A DNA stretch of 64,000 nt. Origin: Fen-1058 sp964398185. GTDB lineage: Bacteria > Chloroflexota > Anaerolineae > Fen-1058. How positions within the stretch are numbered: the stretch's first letter is position 1; each line of letters starts with the position of its first letter. Of the stretch, positions 1 through 8,405 are shown piece after piece. The stretch is taken from positions 1-64,000 of the forward strand of contig CAYNML010000015.1 of the NCBI GenBank assembly GCA_964398185.1. Reading direction: 5' to 3'. A program made the position numbers and the translations under genes. Below the pieces are notes generated by a model. That model did not search any database. It saw only the letters and a program-made list of their open reading frames with translations, and was not told where the DNA came from.

Positions 1-13
1 GGGTGAGGGGTCC

Positions 14-751
14 ATGCCCGAATCAACTCAACTCGCCAAAGCTGAACTGCGCGAACTCGACGCAAACTTTCAAAACGAGATCAACCGCGAGAAGTGGACC
101 AAGGTCCAGTTCAACCCGGAATCGCTGAAGGTCAGCTTCGCCAATCAAGTCCAGACGCCGCAAGGCTCCGGCGATCAGAACGGTCCGCAGGCGCGCCAGT
201 TCGTGGGCGCGGGCACGACCAAACTCGCCGTGACGTTGTGGTTCGATGTGAATGCGCCGCAGCCTGAGGGATCATCTGAAACCGACGTGCGCAAGCTCAC
301 GCAGAAGGTGGCGTACTTCATCACGCCGCAGGCGACGCAGGACAATCCGCCCAAGTATTATCCGCCCGCCGTGCGCTTTGTGTGGGGCTCGTTCCAGTTC
401 GATGGCATGGTCGATTCGGTCGAAGAGTCGCTGGAATTTTTTTCGCCTGAAGGCGTGCCGCTGCGCGCCAGCGTCTCCTTGAGTTTGTCGCAGCAGAAGA
501 TCACGGAGTTTGTCTTCAGGCCGACGAACTCGCCGCCGGGCGCGGGCGGACCAAACGGCGCGGCTTCCGGCACCCGACCGCTCGCTCAAGCGACCGCGGG
601 CGCATCGTTGCAGGCCATGGCGTCGATCTCAGGCAAAGCCGATTGGCAGTCCATCGCCACCGCCAACGGGATCGAGAATCCGCGCCGGCTGCAGCCGGGC
701 CAGTTGATCGATCTGAACGTCAGCGCGCCCACGATCAAGATCGGAGGATGA
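14..751 (+). CDS. CIS tube-like protein with LysM domain (Afp7/Pvc7-type baseplate adaptor)
   Basis: Probable structural protein joining the inner tube to the spike hub of a contractile injection system. The N-terminal ~165 residues match the CIS-tube family pattern (a KVQFNPESLKVSF stretch near residue 30, then an FVGAGTTKLAVTLWFD strand). A Pro/Gly/Ala-rich linker follows, and a C-terminal LysM motif occupies roughly residues 195-243 (WQSIATANGIENPRRLQPGQ). This two-domain layout is typical of Afp7/Pvc7 proteins, which sit just before the gpD hub gene, as here. The ATG has a GAGGGG ribosome site 5-6 bases upstream. It is the first gene in the window, so its upstream partners (sheath, tube) cannot be seen. 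The family call is firm; the exact Afp equivalence is inferred from gene order. Confidence 0.85.
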   Translation: MPESTQLAKAELRELDANFQNEINREKWTKVQFNPESLKVSFANQVQTPQGSGDQNGPQARQFVGAGTTKLAVTLWFDVNAPQPEGSSETDVRKLTQKVAYFITPQATQDNPPKYYPPAVRFVWGSFQFDGMVDSVEESLEFFSPEGVPLRASVSLSLSQQKITEFVFRPTNSPPGAGGPNGAASGTRPLAQATAGASLQAMASISGKADWQSIATANGIENPRRLQPGQLIDLNVSAPTIKIGG

Positions 752-752
752 G

Positions 753-932
753 ATGCCCGTCGTGATCAATGACTTTGAAGTCGTCGTCGATCAACCTGCG
801 CCGTCGGCCGCCCGCTCGGCTGCGGGCAGCGAAGCGCCAGCCGCCGAGCAGGGGCGCGGCGCAACGCCGCATGAAATCGAACTGATTTTGCAGCGCGAGA
901 AAGAACGCCTGGCGCGCGTGAAGGCGCACTGA
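753..932 (+). CDS. DUF5908-like small CIS-associated protein
   Basis: A 59-residue protein beginning MPVVINDFEVVVDQ and ending in a charged helix (IELILQREKERLARVKAH). It starts one base after the previous stop, and the preceding gene's GGAGG lies directly upstream of the ATG. Short proteins with an N-terminal beta strand (MPIEI-type start), a low-complexity middle and a C-terminal helix form the DUF5908 family, which recurs between the LysM adaptor and the hub gene in CIS clusters. The function of DUF5908 is not known to me. The call rests on size, position and the two ends of the sequence. Confidence 0.7.
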   Translation: MPVVINDFEVVVDQPAPSAARSAAGSEAPAAEQGRGATPHEIELILQREKERLARVKAH

Positions 933-935
933 GGA

Positions 936-1033
936 GACCTGGCAGGTTTTCTAGTGACTGTCAGCCATCGATCGCAGCGAACCATTCAGGCCGAACAGGT
1001 AAGCCCGATCATCAGGCGAAAACCTGCCAGGTC
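936..1033. repeat. Inverted repeat with 15-bp perfect arms (AACCTGCCAGGT family)
   Basis: GACCTGGCAGGTTTT at 936-950 is repeated as its exact reverse complement at 1019-1033, with 68 bases between. It fills most of the gap between the DUF5908-like gene and the hub gene. Related palindromes occur at 29317-29415 and 38250-38280. Confidence 0.8.
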
Positions 1034-1044
1034 TACCAACGACC

Positions 1045-2124
1045 ATGCCCGAACAACCCGATCTCACCTCCCTGTTGCGCATCGCTCACCCGACGATCAA
1101 TCTCGACGGGCGCGACAACACGTCGCTGGCGCAGGGCCTGCTCAGCCTGAGCATCATCGAGCAGACCAGCGGCCTGTATCGCTGCGAAGCGACGTTCGGC
1201 AACTGGGGGCCGCGCAACGGCGCGATCGATTTCCTGTACTTCGATCGGCAGACGATCGACTTTGGCAAGACGCTCAAGATCAAGATCGAGAGCGACGTGT
1301 TGTTCGAGGGCCGCATCACCGCGCTGGAAGGCCACTTCGACGAAGCGCGCCCGCCGGAGATCGCCGTGCTGGCCGAAGATCGCTTTCAGGATTTGCGCAT
1401 GACGCGCCGCACGCGCACCTTCGATGACGTCAGCGATGCCGATGTGTTCAACCGCATCGCCAGCGATCACGGCCTGTCGCCCAGCGTAAGCGTGAGCGGC
1501 CCGACGTATCGCGTGCTGGCGCAGATCAACCAGAGCGACCTGGCTTTCCTGCGCGAACGCGCCCGCGCCATCGACGCCGAGCTGTGGATGGAAGGCAGCA
1601 CGCTCAACGTCAAGTCGCATTCGAATCGCGGCGGTAATCCGATCGAGTTGGGGTATGGCCGCAATCTGCATTCGTTCAACGTGCTGGCCGATCTGGCGCA
1701 GCAGCGCACCAGCGTGGCCGTGAACGGTTGGGATGTCGCCGGTAAAGCGGGTCTGCAATACGAAGCGGCAGAATCGGCGGTGAGCAGCGAACTCAACGGC
1801 GATACCAGCGGGGCCAGCATTTTGCAGTCGGCGTTTGGGGCGCGCAAAGAAGCGCTGGCGCACGCGGTGCCGCTCAACAGCGGCGAAGCGCAGGCGCTGG
1901 CTGAAGCCTATTTCAAGTTGAGCGCGCGGCGCTTCGTGGTGGGACGCGGCTCAGCCGACACCGATCCCAGGCTGCGCGTGGGCGCGCAGGTGGACATCAA
2001 AAACGTGGGGCCGATGTTCAGCGGCAAATATTATCTGACCGAAGTCCGGCACCTCTTCGATCTGGCGCAGGGCCTGCGCACCGAGTTCACCGCCGAGCGG
2101 CCGGGGATCGGTCGGGCGACGTAA
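1045..2124 (+). CDS. Phage late control D-type hub protein (gpD/VgrG gp27-like, Afp8-type)
   Basis: A 359-residue protein of the phage late-control gene D family, which forms the trimeric hub between tube and spike in contractile tails. Features seen: an early strand-rich segment (LSLSIIEQTSGLYRCEATFGNW), the region FDDVSDADVFNRIASDHGL near residue 125 followed by QSDLAFLRERARAIDAELWMEG, which is the signature of gpD/gp27 hubs, and a C-terminal segment (VGAQVDIKNVGPMFSGKYYLTEVRH) of the same family. Length is normal. In many systems hub and OB-spike are fused as VgrG; here the spike is the separate next gene, as in Afp/PVC-like clusters. The start codon has no strong ribosome site. Confidence 0.88.
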   Translation: MPEQPDLTSLLRIAHPTINLDGRDNTSLAQGLLSLSIIEQTSGLYRCEATFGNWGPRNGAIDFLYFDRQTIDFGKTLKIKIESDVLFEGRITALEGHFDEARPPEIAVLAEDRFQDLRMTRRTRTFDDVSDADVFNRIASDHGLSPSVSVSGPTYRVLAQINQSDLAFLRERARAIDAELWMEGSTLNVKSHSNRGGNPIELGYGRNLHSFNVLADLAQQRTSVAVNGWDVAGKAGLQYEAAESAVSSELNGDTSGASILQSAFGARKEALAHAVPLNSGEAQALAEAYFKLSARRFVVGRGSADTDPRLRVGAQVDIKNVGPMFSGKYYLTEVRHLFDLAQGLRTEFTAERPGIGRAT

Positions 2125-2128
2125 ACAC

Positions 2129-2241
2129 GTCATTGCGAGCCGCGGAGCGGCGAAGCAATCTCCTCGAAAATGTAGACGAGTTCCATATCGAAACTGAGAT
2201 TGCTTCGTCAGCCGCACACAACACGGCTTCCTCGCAATGAC
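2129..2241. repeat. REP-like element with GTCATTGC / GCAATGAC ends
   Basis: This 113-bp element fills the gap between hub and spike genes. It begins GTCATTGCGAG and ends CTCGCAATGAC, with an inner pair CGAAGCAATCTC ... GAGATTGCTTCG. The same end and inner pairs recur at 17143-17228 (inside a gene) and 30498-30608. Confidence 0.8.
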
Positions 2242-2255
2242 GGAGTGAGACGAGT

Positions 2256-2972
2256 ATGTTTGAACCCACACCGCTTGAAATGATCTGGGATGCGCGCGTA
2301 CCGATCGGCCTGGGCGGCCACTGGTACGGCGTCTTTCCGGCGATTGTCAAGGACATCAAAGATCCCGATGGACAGGGGCGCGTCAAAATCGCGCTGCCGT
2401 GGTCGCCGGATACCGCTGGCGCCAGTTACGAAGTGTGGGCGCGCTTGGCGACGTTCATGGCGGGCAACAATCGCGGCAGTTGGTTCATTCCCGACGTGGA
2501 CGATGAAGTGCTGGTGGCCTTTGAAGGCGGCGACGCGCGGCGGCCTTACGTGATCGGTTCGTTGTGGAATGGACGCGACACGCCGCCCGAATCAATGGAC
2601 GGCGCAGGCCACAACAATCTAAAAGTGCTGCGCTCGCGCAACGGCGTCAAGATCACGCTGGACGATCAGAACGGGCAGGAGAAGTTCATCGTCGAGACGC
2701 CGGGCGGGCAGCAGATCACGTTGAAGGACGGCCCCGGCTCGATCGTGGCTGAAGACAGCAACGGCAACTCGATCAAGATGGAAACGGCCGGCGTCACCGT
2801 GACGGCTTCCGCGAAAGTAACCATCAACGCCAGCACCGTCGAAGTCTCGGCGGGCATGGTCACCGTCAGTGCGGGCATGTCAAGGTTCAGCGGCGTCGTG
2901 CAGTGCGACACGCTGATCAGCAACTCGGTCGTCAGCGCTTCATACACGCCGGGCGCGGGGAATATTTGGTAA
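2256..2972 (+). CDS. gp5/OB-fold baseplate spike protein (phage baseplate assembly protein V-like)
   Basis: A 238-residue central spike protein. Residues ~25-105 form a gp5-type OB domain with the family pattern IVKDIKDPDGQGRVKIALPW, then SWFIPDVDDEVLVAFEGGD and PYVIGSLWNGRDTPPE. The C-terminal half has a strand-repeat character (KVTINASTVEVSAGMVTVSAG) like the triple-stranded beta-helix of membrane-puncturing spikes. No separate PAAR tip gene is visible in the window, so this protein may make the tip itself. It follows the gpD hub directly, fitting a split hub/spike arrangement. Confidence 0.87.
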   Translation: MFEPTPLEMIWDARVPIGLGGHWYGVFPAIVKDIKDPDGQGRVKIALPWSPDTAGASYEVWARLATFMAGNNRGSWFIPDVDDEVLVAFEGGDARRPYVIGSLWNGRDTPPESMDGAGHNNLKVLRSRNGVKITLDDQNGQEKFIVETPGGQQITLKDGPGSIVAEDSNGNSIKMETAGVTVTASAKVTINASTVEVSAGMVTVSAGMSRFSGVVQCDTLISNSVVSASYTPGAGNIW

Positions 2973-3060
2973 CCTGCTTTACGCAGAAACGGCATCCCTA
3001 GGCCGTTTTCAAGGCGGACATGGGGATGTCTGCCTTACGGATTACGGGTGAGGGCAAATC

Positions 3061-5082
3061 ATGATCGATCCCGAAGTGCAGTGGACCACAGCCGCACCGT
3101 TCTGGGACAGCGTCGCCGATCTCGACGCGACCACGCGGCGATCCTTTCGGCAGCCGGCGATTTTACGCTTTGCCAGCGACGAGTTTATGAATGAATTCGT
3201 CGCCGTGCTCAACAACAATCCGTCGCAGCTGAAGGATTTTCGCGCGCAGCCGGAAACGTGGCGCGGCCCGCTCACTTCGCCGCAGATCGAGACGCGCACC
3301 CTGCCGCGCTTCGCGCAGAAGTTGCAGCGATCGCGCCTGGCGATCGAACAAAAAACGGTCGCGAAAGCGCTGGCCCGGCCCGAACACTCGCTCGTGACTA
3401 CCGCGCCGCAGCCGATCTTGAAACTGTATCAACCCGCGCATCAACGCTATTACTTGATCAGCGCCGCGCTGGTCTGCCGCGTGCCCGGCCAACCCGATCG
3501 GCACATCGAGCCTGGCAATCAAGAGCGTGCCACCTACGTCGTGCGCAAGGTCGTGCCCGCCGCAGGTCAATCGATTTCGACCAGCACCGCCGACACCTGG
3601 TCGGAATATGCCTTCGTTTCCGGCAGCTGGCAGCGTGTGACGAATGCCGCCGCGTTGTTGCCCAACGAAGAACAGCAGCCGCTCTTCGCCGTGAACTACA
3701 CGCAGGACGATGGACATCGGCGGCGCGTGTTGGCGGGTCTGATTCCGGTCGGTAAGCGCGAAGCCTATGTCGGCGCGCCGGAACGATCGGGCAACGGTCA
3801 GCTCGTGCTCGATCCCGATCTGCCGCCGCCGCCCGATAAACGCACGCTGCTCTTCATGGCGCAAGTCACCGAGCCGTGGAAGCGCCTGATCGAGCGTGCT
3901 TTCGCCGTCAATAAGATGCAGAATCCGCCGGATAGCCCATTGAATGATGATGACCCGCTAACCGGCGAGGCGCTGGCCGCTTCCATCAAGACCAATCGCG
4001 AACAGATTCAGACCACGGCCTGGTACGTGCTGCTCGATCTGGCAAAATTGCTGAAGCAATATCTGCCCAATGTGTGGAACTCGATCATGGGCGAGCCGTT
4101 GAGCAGTCCGCTGACGAACGCCGAATCAACGCTCATCAGTGCGCTGACCAGCACGACGATCAGCACGGCCTATGCCAGCAATCTCGTGCAGAACAGCGTG
4201 TACGCCACATCGGAGGTGATTCGCAATCTGCGCGATGCACTGCGTGCCATTCAGGGCGGTGTGCCTTTCGATGAAGCACAGGCGCAGGCCATTGAAGATG
4301 ATCTGGAATCGATCGTCACGCCTTACGATCGCAACGACGGCGCGAGCAAGTTGGAATGGCCGCGCTTCCTGTTCCCGCTGGCCGATCCGGTGCAGCTCAC
4401 GGCGGGGCCGCTGCCTCCGGCAAAAGTAGGCGTGACGGAAAGCACTGATCCGCTGACGAAAGCGCTCGATCGCATCGACAACTTCGTGGCGGTGATCGCC
4501 GCCGCCCTGCCCGCGCAAACTACCGAGCCGACGCCGCCGCCGTTGGTGGCCGCGCAGCCGGTGATGAACATCGGCGCGCCGACGTACTTTGTGATCCGCT
4601 GTGTGTTCGAGCGGCCCAACTGCGGCCCGCTGCAGCCGACGGTGATCAGCGATCCCACCGAGCCGTTCCAGATGGCGGGCTTCTTCGATCCCGATGCGCC
4701 GGCCCGTCCCATTCGCATCGCGCTGCCCATCGATACGACGCCGGCCGGTCTGCGTAAGTTCGATAAGAACACGGCCTTCATGATCAGCGATGTGTTGTGC
4801 GGCCAGATCACGCGCGCGCAGGGCCTGGGTCTGGGCGATCTCATTCGCACGGTCTTGCCGTGGCCGCTGCACAAAGATCTCGACGTGCCCGAAGGCGGCC
4901 CCTGCGTCGACGACGCCGGTCTCTCGCTGGGCATGATCTGCTCGTTGTCGATTCCCATCATCACCATCTGCGCGCTGATCCTGTTGATGATCATGGTGAA
5001 TCTGTTGGACATCATTTTCCGGTGGGTGCCGTTCTTCATCATGTGTCTGCCGTTCCCGAAATTCAAAGGGAAGCCATCGTAA
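3061..5082 (+). CDS. CIS-associated protein of unknown function with C-terminal hydrophobic anchor
   Basis: I do not recognise a family in this 673-residue protein. The body is mostly soluble with Pro-rich stretches (PLPPAKVGVTES, TTEPTPPPLVAAQP). The last ~60 residues turn strongly hydrophobic: one segment around GMICSLSIPIITICALILLM continues into MVNLLDIIFRW and a second short hydrophobic stretch (VPFFIMCLPF), ending in a basic tail (KFKGKPS). This looks like a tail anchor or membrane hairpin. The gene sits between the spike and gp25 genes, so it is probably part of the particle or its attachment. The ATG has a GAGGG ribosome site. Membrane anchoring of the CIS is inference only. Confidence 0.6.
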   Translation: MIDPEVQWTTAAPFWDSVADLDATTRRSFRQPAILRFASDEFMNEFVAVLNNNPSQLKDFRAQPETWRGPLTSPQIETRTLPRFAQKLQRSRLAIEQKTVAKALARPEHSLVTTAPQPILKLYQPAHQRYYLISAALVCRVPGQPDRHIEPGNQERATYVVRKVVPAAGQSISTSTADTWSEYAFVSGSWQRVTNAAALLPNEEQQPLFAVNYTQDDGHRRRVLAGLIPVGKREAYVGAPERSGNGQLVLDPDLPPPPDKRTLLFMAQVTEPWKRLIERAFAVNKMQNPPDSPLNDDDPLTGEALAASIKTNREQIQTTAWYVLLDLAKLLKQYLPNVWNSIMGEPLSSPLTNAESTLISALTSTTISTAYASNLVQNSVYATSEVIRNLRDALRAIQGGVPFDEAQAQAIEDDLESIVTPYDRNDGASKLEWPRFLFPLADPVQLTAGPLPPAKVGVTESTDPLTKALDRIDNFVAVIAAALPAQTTEPTPPPLVAAQPVMNIGAPTYFVIRCVFERPNCGPLQPTVISDPTEPFQMAGFFDPDAPARPIRIALPIDTTPAGLRKFDKNTAFMISDVLCGQITRAQGLGLGDLIRTVLPWPLHKDLDVPEGGPCVDDAGLSLGMICSLSIPIITICALILLMIMVNLLDIIFRWVPFFIMCLPFPKFKGKPS

Positions 5083-5200
5083 GGCGTAAAACGTAATGCG
5101 TCATCAATCCGCCTGTCACGCATCACGCATCACGTTTTACGTTTCACGTTTTACGCAGTACGCATTACGCAGTACAGAACACGTAACGCCTAATTCATAA
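5083..5200. repeat. Iterated ACGTTTTACG/ACGCATTACGC repeat tract
   Basis: A short-period tract in the gap before the gp25 gene. Variants of CGTAAAACG, CACGCATCACGCATCACG, ACGTTTTACGTTTCACG and TACGCATTACGCAG are strung together, with GGCGTAAAACGT at one end and ACGTAACGCC at the other able to pair. Similar tracts lie at 54247-54311, 55324-55399 and 56839-56876. Confidence 0.6.
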
Positions 5201-5217
5201 GAGATCGGTTACACCAC

Positions 5218-5610
5218 ATGGACATTGGCAAAGTATTCGGACGAGGCATCAGTTTCCCGCCGCGCGTGGGCGCCGACGGGCGCGTGGTCTGGTCGGAAGG
5301 CGAGCAGAACATCCGCGAAGCGATCCGCGTGATCCTGCTGACCGAACAGCGCGAGCGCATCCGCCTGCCGGAATTCGGCGGCAGTCTGGGCCAGTTCCTG
5401 TTCGAGCCGAACTCGGTGATGACGCGCCACCTGCTGCAAGATCGCATTACCAAAGCGCTGGCCTTGTGGGAGCCGCGCATCCGCGTCGAATCCGTCGTGG
5501 TGGAAACCGATCCCGACGACGCGCAGGCCGCCATCGCCACCATCACCTATCAGCTGGTGGCGACGCAGGCCCGTGAGCGCGTGAGTTTGAGTGTAACGCT
5601 CAACGGTTGA
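5218..5610 (+). CDS. gp25/GPW-family baseplate wedge protein (Afp9-type)
   Basis: A 130-residue protein of the GPW/gp25 family, a baseplate wedge subunit also related to TssE. It shows the typical run EGEQNIREAIRVILLTEQRERIRLPEFGGSLGQFLFEPN near residues 28-65, in which the glutamate-rich helix and the GSLGQFLFEPN turn are family hallmarks, followed by a C-terminal alternating strand region. Length matches the family. It lies immediately upstream of the gpJ-like gene, the usual order in phage tails and CIS clusters. Confidence 0.92.
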   Translation: MDIGKVFGRGISFPPRVGADGRVVWSEGEQNIREAIRVILLTEQRERIRLPEFGGSLGQFLFEPNSVMTRHLLQDRITKALALWEPRIRVESVVVETDPDDAQAAIATITYQLVATQARERVSLSVTLNG

Positions 5611-5671
5611 ACGAAGGACTCGAGGCTTTAGCCCAATGACGCAAGATTAAGGGAACGATGATTGCCAATCC

Positions 5672-5739
5672 GTCATTCCCGCGCGCTGTTAGCGGGAATC
5701 CAGTGATTTGGATGCCCGATTGAAGCACTCGGGCATGAC
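5672..5739. repeat. GTCATTCCCGCG...GGCATGAC intergenic repeat, copy 1
   Basis: The element has a hairpin GTCATTCCCGC / GCGGGAAT, the phrase AATCCAGTG, and a second hairpin GATGCCCGA / TCGGGCATGAC. A longer copy of the same plan is at 15157-15252. Confidence 0.7.
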
Positions 5740-5804
5740 GTACCCGGCGCATTATCTTGACACCATTGACCTGAAGACCCGACTCCGGACGAGGGAAGTC
5801 GATC

Positions 5805-8075
5805 ATGCCATTAACCATTCCAACACTGGACGATCGCCGCTACCAGGATTTGCTGGACGAAGCACTGGCCCGCATTCCGATTCACAACCCGGAATGGACC
5901 AACTTCAATCAAAGCGATCCGGGCGTGACGCTGCTGCAAGTCTTCGCGTTTCTCACGGAAAACTTGCTCTATCGCAGCAACCAGATTCCCGAACGCAACC
6001 GGCGCAAGTTCCTGTCGCTGCTGGGCGTGCCGCTGCAAGCCGCTTCGTCGGCGCGGGGGCTGGTCACCTTCAACAACGAACGCGGCGCGTTGCAAACGCT
6101 GACGCTGAACAGCAATCTCGAAGTGCGCGCGGGGCAAGTCCCATATCGCACCACGGCCGCGCTCGACGTGCTGCCCCTCGAGGCGCAGGTCTTCTACAAA
6201 CGCGAGCTCACCGACGTGCCGCAGCAAGTGCGCGATTATTACGCGCAGCTCTACGCCTCGTTTCGCGGCGCGCCGCCCAGCGATCCGTCGCAATTGCGCA
6301 TGTATGACACGCGCCCGCTCGTCACCCGATCGACCGGCGGCCTCGACGTAGGCAAAGACACCCTGGACAGTTCGTTGTGGATCGCGCTGCTGGTGCGCGC
6401 CAACGACAAGCCCTACGCTCAAACCATCGACGACGCCCGCGAAGCGATCGGCGGGAAGACGCTCAATCTCGGCCTCGTGCCGTATTTCGATGTGCCGCAG
6501 CGCACGTTGACGCCGGGTACGCCGCCGGCTGAAAACCAGAACCTGCTGAAGTATCAACTACCCAAGATACCAACCAGCGGCGGCTTGTCCACCACGCCCA
6601 GCGAGCGCGTGCCGGAATATCAAACGCTGATGACCAGTGAAGTGCCGATCGATCCGGTGGTGATTCAGATCACACTGCCCCCCGCCGGGCAGCTCACGTT
6701 GTGGAACAACTTCGATCCATTGGAAAGCGGCGTCGGCGATTTTCCGCCCAACCTGGAAGACACCACGCTGAACGATCGCGTCATCACGTGGCTGCGCATC
6801 GTCGCGCCCAAGTCGGCGCAATTCAAAGTGATGTGGGCGGGCCTCAATGCGGTGTTTGTCGATCAGCGCGCGCGGGTGGCGAACGAACTGCTGCCCGCGG
6901 CCAGCGGTGAACCCGATCAATCCTTCACGCTTTCACGGACGCCGGTGATTCCCGGCACCGTGCAGTTGAGCGTCACCCTGCCGACGGGCGCGGAAGAACA
7001 GTGGGCCGAGATCGACGATCTGCTGGCCGCCGGGCCGGAAGTGCCCGCGCCCGATCTGCGCCAATCGCCCAGCGTCGCGCCCACCGTCAACACCACGATC
7101 AATGTCTTCACGCTCGATGCGGAAGCGGGCGTGCTGCGTTTCGGCGATGGCATGCATGGCCGTCGGCCGCCGCGCGGCGCAGTGCTGCGCGCCAGTTACG
7201 ATTACGGTCTGGGCCGCGAAGGCAACGTGGGACCGGGCGCCATCAACAACGGCCCGGCGCTGCCCGCCGGGATCAAGGTCAGCAATCCGGTGCGCACGTG
7301 GCGCGGCGCCGAAGCCGAGACGGTGAGTGACGGCGAGAAACAGATCGCGCGCTATTTGCAGCATCGCGATCGGTTGGTGAACACCGCCGATTTCGACACC
7401 ATCACGCGGCGCACGCCCGGCATCGACATTGGCCGCGTGGAAGTGCTGCCCGCCTTCAATCCCAAATTGACACAGGGCCAGGTCGGCGATGCGCCCGGCG
7501 CGGTAACGCTGATGTTGGTGCCCAAATATGATGCCCTCCATCCCGACACGCCCGAACCCGATCAGACCTTCATCAACGCCGTGTGCGAGTATCTCGATCC
7601 GCGCCGCCTCGTCACGACCGAAGTTTTCCTGCGCGGGCCGACCTACAAATCGATCTGGATCTCGGTGGGCTTCAAGGCCGTGGCCGGCGCGAGTGTGGCG
7701 TTGGTGCGCGAGACGATCAAGAGCACGCTCTACAATTTCCTGTCGCCGCTGCCCAATGACGGTAATGCCGATCCAACGCGCGGTTGGCCGTTGTTGAAGC
7801 CGGTGGTCGATCGGGAGTTGCTGGCTGTCGCCAGCCGCGTGAAGGATGTGCTGTTGATCAGCGATGTGATCGTCGCCGCCGGAACGGATCTACCCAGTGA
7901 CGAAATCGAAATGACGGGCCTGGAACTGCCGCGCATCGCGGGCCTCGCCATCAGCGTCGGCGAACCGATCCCGATCGATCAACTGCGCGGCCAGCCGACG
8001 GCAACGACGACGACGCCCGCCAGCGATCCGAACGTGTTCAAGCCGGTGCCGGTGGTGCCGGAAGAGTGTACCTGA
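5805..8075 (+). CDS. Baseplate J/gp47-family protein (Afp11-type putative baseplate assembly protein)
   Basis: A 756-residue baseplate protein of the large gpJ/gp47 type found in CIS clusters. The N-terminus (LDDRRYQDLLDEALARIPIH, EWTNFNQSDPGVTLLQVFAFLTENLLYR) is characteristic of this family. A later block (FRFGDGMHGRRPPRG-like: VLRFGDGMHGRRPP near residue 445, then RASYDYGLGREGNVGPGAI) is the conserved beta-rich core. The C-terminal third continues with RDRLVNTADFDTITRRTPGI and a Pro-rich end. These proteins join wedges into the baseplate ring around the hub. A GAGGGAAG ribosome site precedes the ATG. Confidence 0.9.
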   Translation: MPLTIPTLDDRRYQDLLDEALARIPIHNPEWTNFNQSDPGVTLLQVFAFLTENLLYRSNQIPERNRRKFLSLLGVPLQAASSARGLVTFNNERGALQTLTLNSNLEVRAGQVPYRTTAALDVLPLEAQVFYKRELTDVPQQVRDYYAQLYASFRGAPPSDPSQLRMYDTRPLVTRSTGGLDVGKDTLDSSLWIALLVRANDKPYAQTIDDAREAIGGKTLNLGLVPYFDVPQRTLTPGTPPAENQNLLKYQLPKIPTSGGLSTTPSERVPEYQTLMTSEVPIDPVVIQITLPPAGQLTLWNNFDPLESGVGDFPPNLEDTTLNDRVITWLRIVAPKSAQFKVMWAGLNAVFVDQRARVANELLPAASGEPDQSFTLSRTPVIPGTVQLSVTLPTGAEEQWAEIDDLLAAGPEVPAPDLRQSPSVAPTVNTTINVFTLDAEAGVLRFGDGMHGRRPPRGAVLRASYDYGLGREGNVGPGAINNGPALPAGIKVSNPVRTWRGAEAETVSDGEKQIARYLQHRDRLVNTADFDTITRRTPGIDIGRVEVLPAFNPKLTQGQVGDAPGAVTLMLVPKYDALHPDTPEPDQTFINAVCEYLDPRRLVTTEVFLRGPTYKSIWISVGFKAVAGASVALVRETIKSTLYNFLSPLPNDGNADPTRGWPLLKPVVDRELLAVASRVKDVLLISDVIVAAGTDLPSDEIEMTGLELPRIAGLAISVGEPIPIDQLRGQPTATTTTPASDPNVFKPVPVVPEECT

Positions 8076-8083
8076 TCATTCCG

Positions 8084-8390
8084 GGTGTGCGCGAAATCCC
8101 ATCGAATGAATTGGGTGTGGCTAAATCTGGGTGATCACGCGGCAACGCAGCGAATGAATTCGTCTGCTGGCAGCGAAAACACGTTAAAACGTGTTTCGAC
8201 ACGTTTCCTTTATCAGCCATCGAATTCATTCGATGACGGATCAACCAAGATTGGTCACACCCGAATGAATTCGATGTCGGATAACCGAAATCCGTTAAAA
8301 CGGATTGGATCACGGCGCCAGCGCAGGCGCAACATGCTTCAGCATGTTTTCAGTGGCAGCCGTTGAATTCATTCAACGGGCTGCGCGCAG
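8084..8390. repeat. Array of intergenic palindromes with GAATGAATTC boxes
   Basis: This 330-base gap holds no gene but is packed with hairpins. AAACACGTT/AACGTGTTT lies at 8177-8196, AATCCGTT/AACGGATT at 8289-8306, AACATGCT/AGCATGTT at 8331-8348, CCGTTGAAT/ATTCAACGG at 8360-8379 and ACCAA/TTGGT at 8244-8255. Each has only a two-base centre. Between them, CGAATGAATTCG or its complement appears at 8151, 8221 and 8262. Confidence 0.8.
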
Positions 8391-8405
8391 ACAAGCCAGA
8401 CCATC

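Noticed and set aside
8084..8390. CRISPR array
   Set aside because: The repeated units are palindromes of differing sequence with irregular spacing, not identical repeats with unique spacers, and no cas genes are nearby.
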